Positions 35,466 to 39,967 of a DNA stretch of 39,967 nt are shown in pieces. The position numbers and the translations under genes were made by a program. Where the stretch lies: contig JAJDNS010000168.1 of NCBI GenBank assembly GCA_022340585.1, positions 1-39,967 of the forward strand. Direction: 5' to 3'. The notes beneath the pieces were generated by a model. It had not been told where the DNA came from, ran no database searches, and was given only the letters and a program-made list of their open reading frames with translations. The DNA comes from Acidobacteriota bacterium (GTDB taxonomy: Bacteria; Acidobacteriota; Vicinamibacteria; Fen-336). The stretch's first letter is position 1. The number at the start of each line of letters is the position of its first letter.

Positions 35466-38261
35466 TCAAGGCGTGGAGCTCAGGCGCTCGAGCTCGGCGA
35501 ACCAGTTCTGGACGAGGGTGAGGCGCGTGATCGGCGGCTCCGGTTCCCTCTCCAGCCATCTGGCAATCACGAAGCGCCGGCCGTCAGGGTGCAGGTCGTA
35601 GGAGCGGATGGAGCCCAAGGAGACGGTACCGTCAGGCAGGCGGAAGAGCGCCCTCGGCGAGCCGAGCGAGAGGTCCGGGCCCAGCTCCACAGGGACGGCC
35701 ATCATGGTGCGCCGGCCGTCCTCGGGGGATCGGGGCGAGAGGTAGAAGAGGGTCCTCCCGTCCCGTGACCAGGCGGGCTCCCAGCCGCCGGCGCGAGACA
35801 CCGTGAGCGTCCTCTCCCGGTCGGGGAAGGACGTGACGTAGACCTCGCCTCGCCCGCTCTCCATGGAAACATAGGCCAGCCACCGTCCGTCGGGCGAGAA
35901 CTCGGGAACGTGCTCGGCGGCTGCAGTGTTCAGATAGGGGACAGCCAGACCGTCCTCGAACCGGTAGAGGAAGACGTCGTTTCCTCCTTCTCCTCCTGCC
36001 CTCAGGAACGCCAGGAAGCGGCCGTCGGGACTCCAGGACTCGGGCCAGTCGACCTGCTCCACCGCGGTGAGGCGCTCCCAGTCGCCGCCGTCGACGGGCA
36101 CGATCCACAGCTGCTGCGGTCCCACCTCCGACCACGCCACGGCCAGTCGCCGGCCGTCCGGACTCCAGATGGGGCTCCCCGCCACCCCCTCTTCCGAGAG
36201 GACGCGGTAGGTCTGGCGCTCGACATCGAAGAGCCAGAGGAGGCCGGACTGGAACTGCTCGGTGAACGCGAGCTGGCGGCCGTCGGGTGAGTAACGCATC
36301 TGAGCGGCGGCGAGCGTCTTGTCGAAGCCGGGCAGCGGCTCCGTCCGGCCCGCCTCGTCCACGAGAAGAAGCTCGAGCGGGACCTCCGGATACATGCCCC
36401 CGGGAGCGTAGATCAGGAGCCCGGAGTCCGACACAGTGAACTGCGCCGAAGCCGTGCCAGCGTCGCTGAATCCATTGGCCAGCGCCTGCGAGACACCCTC
36501 GACCACGGGGACGGGAGGGCCCGTCAGCTCGACGCGGTGCGGGTCGAAGGGTGCGGCCAGGAGCGTGCCCTGTCGCACGAAGACCAGATGGCCTGACGGC
36601 AGATAACGGGCGTCGGCGGCGTCCTCGACCAGGACCTTTCGCGTCCCGTCGGCGAGGGAGACGGCCTCGACACGGGCCTCGATGCCCCAGACTCGTGGCA
36701 TCGCCGTGAAGACGAGCGTCTCTCCCCCGGGAAGGAGCTCAGGAAGCTGGTGTTCGACCTCCCGCGAGCCATCGACGGTGGTGATCTCTCGAGGAGGTCC
36801 CCCTTCAGCGGGGACCGCCTGAATGCCGAGGGGCACCTCCCCCAGCTGGCTAAACGCACCCAGGAGGATCCTCCCATCCGACCCCCACGACGCGCCCTTC
36901 GGGCGCCAGGGCAGCTCGGCGAGGTCGACGGCGAGCCCTCCCTCGGCGGGGATCTTGCGCAGCCGCCACTCCCCAGGCTCCTCCCGCGCGCTGAAGCCGA
37001 TCCAGCGGCCGTCGGGCGAGAAGAACGGCTGGCATGCCCCTTCCGTTCCCGGAAGCCGCGTCACCTCGCCCGTGTCCAGCCGCCGCAGGTAGAGGGCGGC
37101 CCGCTCCGGGGTGCCGTCGGGGCTGGCCGCCCAGACCAGGAGACGCCCGTCCGGGCTCACCGCCAGCTCCGTCCGGACCGGGTGGTGATCACGACCCGGG
37201 CCGACGAGTGGCCGTTCGGTCGTCAGGTCGATATAGCTGCGCACGACCGGCGGCGGTTGAGTTCTGCCTCGAGGCCGATGCCAGACACGCTCGACCAGAG
37301 CTCCGCTCAAGAACCCCGCGATCGCCAGAGCAGTGGCCGCGGCGACGATGCCCGTGCGTCGTGCGGGGGTGGTGCGGCGTGCCTCGGCCTCCGGGTCTAC
37401 TTCGGCAATCTCCCGAAGGCGCACCGCCACGTCGTGGGCGGTGTCCCAGCGGTCGTCGGGGTCCTTGGCGAGGCAGCGCCGGACGAGGCGCTCCAGCGAC
37501 GGAGGCGTCAGGGGTTGGCGTTCTGTGATCGGTTCAGGCTCCCGCTCCAGGATGGCCCCCACCAGGCTCACCGGCGTCGAGGCCTCGAACGCACGATGGC
37601 CCGTGACCATCTCGTAGAGGATCGTACCGAGCGCCCAGAGGTCGGTCCGCGCGTCCGCGGGCTTCCCCTCCACCTGCTCCGGAGCCATGTAGGGCAGCGT
37701 GCCGAGGATCGTTCCCTTCCCCGTGAGCGGGGCCGGCTCCGTGGGCGCGGAGGTCAGGCTCCCCACCGCTGCCTGCTCGCCGTGCCCCGTGAGCCGGGCC
37801 AGCCCGAAGTCGAGGAGACGCGCCCCCGTCTTCGTCAGCATCACGTTCCCCGGCTTCAGGTCGCGGTGGACGATGCCCTCCTTGTGCGCCGCGGCCAGGG
37901 CGTCGGCGATCTGTGTCGCTACCTCCAGCGCCTGCTCAAGCGGCAAGGCCCCTTTCTTCAGACGCTCGGCCAGCGTCTGACCGACCAGGTGCTCCATGAC
38001 GAGGAAGGTCTGTCCGTCCTCCTCACCGATGTCGTGGAGCGTGCAGATGTTGGGATGAGCCAGTGCCGAGATCGCCCGGGCCTCGCGCTCGAACCGGGCC
38101 TTCAGCTGCGGGTCGGCCGCGAGCGCGGCGGGGAGAACCTTGATGGCGACGGTTCGGTCGAGGCGCGTGTCCCGGGCCCGGTACACCTCCCCCATCCCGC
38201 CGGCCCCGAGGGGCTCGAGGATCTCGTAGGGACCGAGGTGTGTTCCCGCGGCGAGCGCCAA
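35466..38261 (-). CDS. Membrane serine/threonine protein kinase with TolB-like propeller
   Basis: A 931-residue protein. The PknB-type kinase domain (about 12-285) has the glycine loop LGAGGMGEVY, K41 (VAIKVLP), HRD-type D134 (IVHRDLKPGN), DFG D151 (LLDFGLAR) and APE (YMAPEQVEG). A transmembrane helix follows at about 303-323 (GIVAAATALAIAGFLSGAL). The outer part (about 340-920) is a beta-propeller with repeated PDG signatures (SPDGRLLVWAAS, SPDGRWIGFSA, SPDGRQLAFTEQ, SPDGRRLAVAW, SPDGRFLAFLR, SPDGRWLAYVS, SRDGRTLFYLS). This architecture is abundant in Acidobacteriota, where ligands are mostly unknown. TTG start at 38261 with GGGAG 9 nt upstream. Confidence 0.94.
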   Translation of the reverse strand: MALAAGTHLGPYEILEPLGAGGMGEVYRARDTRLDRTVAIKVLPAALAADPQLKARFEREARAISALAHPNICTLHDIGEEDGQTFLVMEHLVGQTLAERLKKGALPLEQALEVATQIADALAAAHKEGIVHRDLKPGNVMLTKTGARLLDFGLARLTGHGEQAAVGSLTSAPTEPAPLTGKGTILGTLPYMAPEQVEGKPADARTDLWALGTILYEMVTGHRAFEASTPVSLVGAILEREPEPITERQPLTPPSLERLVRRCLAKDPDDRWDTAHDVAVRLREIAEVDPEAEARRTTPARRTGIVAAATALAIAGFLSGALVERVWHRPRGRTQPPPVVRSYIDLTTERPLVGPGRDHHPVRTELAVSPDGRLLVWAASPDGTPERAALYLRRLDTGEVTRLPGTEGACQPFFSPDGRWIGFSAREEPGEWRLRKIPAEGGLAVDLAELPWRPKGASWGSDGRILLGAFSQLGEVPLGIQAVPAEGGPPREITTVDGSREVEHQLPELLPGGETLVFTAMPRVWGIEARVEAVSLADGTRKVLVEDAADARYLPSGHLVFVRQGTLLAAPFDPHRVELTGPPVPVVEGVSQALANGFSDAGTASAQFTVSDSGLLIYAPGGMYPEVPLELLLVDEAGRTEPLPGFDKTLAAAQMRYSPDGRQLAFTEQFQSGLLWLFDVERQTYRVLSEEGVAGSPIWSPDGRRLAVAWSEVGPQQLWIVPVDGGDWERLTAVEQVDWPESWSPDGRFLAFLRAGGEGGNDVFLYRFEDGLAVPYLNTAAAEHVPEFSPDGRWLAYVSMESGRGEVYVTSFPDRERTLTVSRAGGWEPAWSRDGRTLFYLSPRSPEDGRRTMMAVPVELGPDLSLGSPRALFRLPDGTVSLGSIRSYDLHPDGRRFVIARWLEREPEPPITRLTLVQNWFAELERLSSTP

Positions 38262-38420
38262 GTGGGGTTCTCCCTCGAAGATCGCCGAGTAGAGACTACA
38301 CCGTCAGCGCAACCACCGTCCCCGTTCCTTGCGGAACGAGACCCGCGCGTGCCTCGACCCACCGGTCAGGTGTTGAGCTTTGATGAATAGATGCGGGCTA
38401 GGACTTCAAGTGCTGTCTCA

Positions 38421-38446
38421 AGCAACACCGTCCGGACGATGTTGCT
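38421..38446. other. 26-bp dyad in the kinase/DUF2905 intergenic region
   Basis: Arms AGCAACA (38421-38427) and TGTTGCT (38440-38446) flank the perfect CGTCCGGACG (38429-38438), with a single mismatched pair (38428/38439). No T-run follows on either strand. It could be a terminator-like stem for DUF2905 transcripts or an operator. The gap 38262-38500 has no gene that I can support, and its composition is less GC-rich than its surroundings. Confidence 0.5.
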
Positions 38447-38500
38447 CGCGTGGATGAATCCCGGTGTGGAGACGCGACCCGGCCGGGCTCACGTTGTCCC

Positions 38501-38722
38501 CTACCTCCGCAGGAGCCAGAGCACGCCGGTCACGATCAGGCTGAGGAGAATGGACGTGGCGATGGGGATGTAGAGACGGAAGCCCCCCCGCTCGACGACG
38601 ATGTCGCCGGGCAGGCGGCCCAGGCCCGGGATCTTGCCGCCCAGGGACAAGAGCACGCCCAGGGCGGCGAGGACGAGGCCGACCACGATGAGCACGCGAC
38701 CCAGGGGCTGCAGCTCGTTCAC
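38501..38722 (-). CDS. DUF2905 family small membrane protein
   Basis: A 73-residue protein with two membrane helices (about 7-27 and 51-70). Between them is KIPGLGRLPGDIVVERGGFRLYIPIATS, which carries the DUF2905 hallmarks LGRLPGDI and the aromatic FRLYIP. Function unknown. GTG start. Its upstream region holds the 20-bp repeat array shared with the divergent holin-like gene. Confidence 0.88.
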   Translation of the reverse strand: MNELQPLGRVLIVVGLVLAALGVLLSLGGKIPGLGRLPGDIVVERGGFRLYIPIATSILLSLIVTGVLWLLRR

Positions 38723-38751
38723 CCGGTCATTCTAGAGGACGCGGGCCACCC

Positions 38752-38836
38752 TTCCCATCCCGGGATGGGAACAAACGGTCGTTCCAGGGAACAGGAGGTC
38801 GTTCCAGGGAATGAACGGTCCTCCCAGGGAATGGGC
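38752..38836. repeat. 20-bp-period repeat array with palindrome between divergent genes
   Basis: The perfect 20-bp palindrome TTCCCATCCCGGGATGGGAA (38752-38771) is followed by three units with a strict 20-bp period at 38777, 38797 and 38817. Each has the core GGTC, then GTTCC or CTCCC, then AGGGAA. Units 1 and 2 share 15 identical leading bases, and unit 1 contains the dyad GTTCC-AG-GGAAC. GGGAA in the palindrome keeps the same 20-bp phase. The array lies 30-114 bp upstream of DUF2905 and 96-180 bp upstream of the holin-like gene, as expected for a repeated operator. Confidence 0.7.
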
Positions 38837-38900
38837 GGCGCCCCGGGGGCACGGGTCGCCCCGCCGAAGAAAATCCCCGGGGAGAGGTCGGGCGGTGATA

Positions 38901-38914
38901 GTGTGGCGCCACAC
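38901..38914. promoter_or_regulatory. 14-bp perfect palindrome upstream of the holin-like gene
   Basis: GTGTGGCGCCACAC is a perfect 14-bp palindrome ending 17 bp before the ATG at 38932 and just ahead of the GGAGGG Shine-Dalgarno. It is placed to act as an operator or a small leader hairpin. Confidence 0.4.
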
Positions 38915-38931
38915 TCGTGAAGGAGGGTTCG

Positions 38932-39177
38932 ATGAAGCTCAGCGTCAAGGCCTTCGCCCTCACCGCCGGCATCCTGTGGGGTGCCGCGGTGTTCATCGCG
39001 ACGGTGTGGCTCCTCGCCATGGGCAGCGAGGGCAACACGATCAGCCTGCTCGGGAAGTTCTACGTCGGCTACAGCTTCTCCACCCTGGGGGCCTTCATCG
39101 GCCTGGTGTGGGGATTCGTGGACGGGGCCATCTGCGGGGCGCTCTTCGCCTGGCTGTACAACAAGCTGGCCCCGTAG
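38932..39177 (+). CDS. Small membrane protein, holin-like
   Basis: An 81-residue protein with about two or three hydrophobic segments (AFALTAGILWGAAVFIATVWLLAM; YSFSTLGAFIGLVWGFVDGAICGALFAWLYNKL). I associate this pattern, notably GFVDGAICGALFAWLYN near the end, with a chromosomal family often labelled bacteriophage holin without phage context; no phage gene is near. The ATG at 38932 is preceded by GGAGGG at 5 nt, so it is preferred to the GTG at 38917. Confidence 0.78.
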   Translation: MKLSVKAFALTAGILWGAAVFIATVWLLAMGSEGNTISLLGKFYVGYSFSTLGAFIGLVWGFVDGAICGALFAWLYNKLAP

Positions 39178-39224
39178 TCTCTCCTCTAGGTGTCCCGGGT
39201 CCGACACGTGACGTCGCCTCGGGG

Positions 39225-39908
39225 TCAGTCGAGCTCGCGGACGGCGATGTTGCGGTAGCGGTGGAACCCGCCCTCCTTCCACCGGGGCGTCTCGGCGTTG
39301 CTGTAGTGCATCTGGAGGGCGATCATGCCCTCGGTGGCCCCGTCGGCGGCGTGGTTGGCGGTGTCGGTCCAGTCCACGATCTGCTCCCCGTTGAGCCAGA
39401 CCTGGATGTGCGGGACCTCCCCCTCGATCCGCGCCCGGAGGGTGTTCCACTCCCCCTTGCGCCAGACCTTCTTCCACGCGTCGCGAGGGAAGCCCTGCTC
39501 ACGGGCATCCACGTCCTTGAGACCCTCGCCGTAGACGCCGCCGACGCTGCCGCCCTCGAGGTAGTCGATCATCACCTGATAGGCGTCCCCGTCCTCGTTG
39601 CTGCGGAGAAAGAGGCCCCCGTCGCAGCCGAAGTCGGGCTTGACGTCGACGGTCACCTCGAAGTCGCCGTACTTCTCGTCGGTGAGAAGGATCCCCCCGT
39701 TGCCCGGCCGGTCCTGGGTCGCGGTGAGAATGCCATCCTTCACCGCCCAGCCCTGGCTGTCGCCGTGGTGGTTGCTCTGGCTGATGTGCCAGCCGGTCAG
39801 GTCCTTCCCGTTCCACAGCGGTGTGAAGCCCTCGGGGATGCCGGCGAGGGCGAGGGCGGCGGGGACGAGGACGACGACGGCGAGGGCGAGACTGCGGGTG
39901 CGGTTCAT
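39225..39908 (-). CDS. DUF1080 (3-keto-disaccharide hydrolase-like) secreted protein
   Basis: A 227-residue protein with a signal peptide (1-22, ALAVVVLVPAALALA) and a concanavalin-like jelly-roll domain of the DUF1080 family. It shows GFTPLWNGKDLTGWH, GWAVKDGILTAT, GGILLTDEKYGDFEVTVDVKPD, GLFLRSNEDG, GEWNTLRARIEG, VWLNGEQIVDW and the closing FRNIAV-type strand (RYRNIAVREL). Some family members hydrolyse 3-keto-glycosides; here the substrate is unknown. The ATG at 39908 is preceded by a strong AAGGAGGT. The last 59 bases of the window (39909-39967) hold this leader and nothing else recognised. Confidence 0.93.
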   Translation of the reverse strand: MNRTRSLALAVVVLVPAALALAGIPEGFTPLWNGKDLTGWHISQSNHHGDSQGWAVKDGILTATQDRPGNGGILLTDEKYGDFEVTVDVKPDFGCDGGLFLRSNEDGDAYQVMIDYLEGGSVGGVYGEGLKDVDAREQGFPRDAWKKVWRKGEWNTLRARIEGEVPHIQVWLNGEQIVDWTDTANHAADGATEGMIALQMHYSNAETPRWKEGGFHRYRNIAVRELD

Positions 39909-39967
39909 GGTCGACCTCCTTGGCGAGTGTATACGGGGGGAGGGTATGTCGGAGGGGTAGGGCGGGG

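Noticed and set aside
35441..35469. TTGACG with a distal ATCATG as the vapB promoter
   Set aside because: The -10 match is poor and the spacing places the first possible start codon inside the promoter.
38391..38573. Short plus-strand open frame in the kinase/DUF2905 gap
   Set aside because: No Shine-Dalgarno, no recognisable domain, and it runs into the DUF2905 gene on the opposite strand.
39221..39228. GGGGTCAG as a fifth REP-like end
   Set aside because: It is only 8 bases, overlaps the stop codon of the DUF1080 gene and lacks the following GTCGTGAAT; a similar GACCTGACCC inside aspS (about 22371) is coding sequence.

Overview
The window is a high-GC (about 70%) bacterial chromosome segment, densely packed with genes that overlap by 4 bases and often start at GTG or TTG. 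The best lineage clue is the 931-residue serine/threonine kinase with a TolB-like propeller (35466-38261), whose opening residues are of a type I associate with Acidobacteriota. The NtrC-type regulator, S8 subtilase, CPBP protease, DUF1080 protein and P5C dehydrogenase fit that placement. It is an inference, because there is no rRNA or other marker here.

Left edge (1-2202): an integron integrase (IntI, with the IntI-specific insertion) reads leftward toward a lower-GC lipoprotein gene on the same strand. That gene is bracketed by matching core-like 7-mers, GTTCGAC and GTCGAAC, followed by a long attC-like hairpin. I read this as a possible integron with the integrase in inverted orientation and one cassette in view. 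The integrase mRNA leader can form a 9-bp stem that covers its ribosome binding site.

Housekeeping block 1 (2270-14090, minus strand): in transcription order radC, larC, metG, a secreted unknown protein, tatD, yajQ, a polyprenyl diphosphate synthase, ligA, an HtrA-type protease and an NtrC-type regulator. Three junctions use a TTG start inside a TTGA stop/start overlap.

Block 2 (14187-17269, plus strand): a CPBP membrane protease, a secreted S8 subtilase and an outer-membrane barrel protein. Block 3 (17266-23919, minus strand): in transcription order hisS, aspS, phoH, ybeY, a CorC/HlyC-type CBS protein and era.

Accessory region (23920-32956): a translationally coupled trio made of an ECF-like sigma factor, a single-pass anti-sigma-like protein and a secreted caspase fused to a C-terminal predicted outer-membrane barrel. 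It is followed by a glycosyltransferase/methyltransferase fusion, a polytopic membrane protein, an SGNH hydrolase and P5C dehydrogenase. Four short elements with GGGGTCAGGTC-type ends, resembling REP/RAYT-linked repeats, sit between these genes. One of them supplies the stop codons of two convergent genes.

Right part (32957-39967): a LOR/SDH-family (TIGR00300) ornithine cyclodeaminase-like enzyme with dCTP deaminase, a VapBC-type toxin-antitoxin pair, the kinase-propeller protein, a DUF2905 membrane protein, a small holin-like protein and a DUF1080 protein. The DUF2905/holin-like intergenic region holds a 20-bp-period repeat array and two perfect palindromes. I saw no tRNA, rRNA, CRISPR array or complete insertion sequence.
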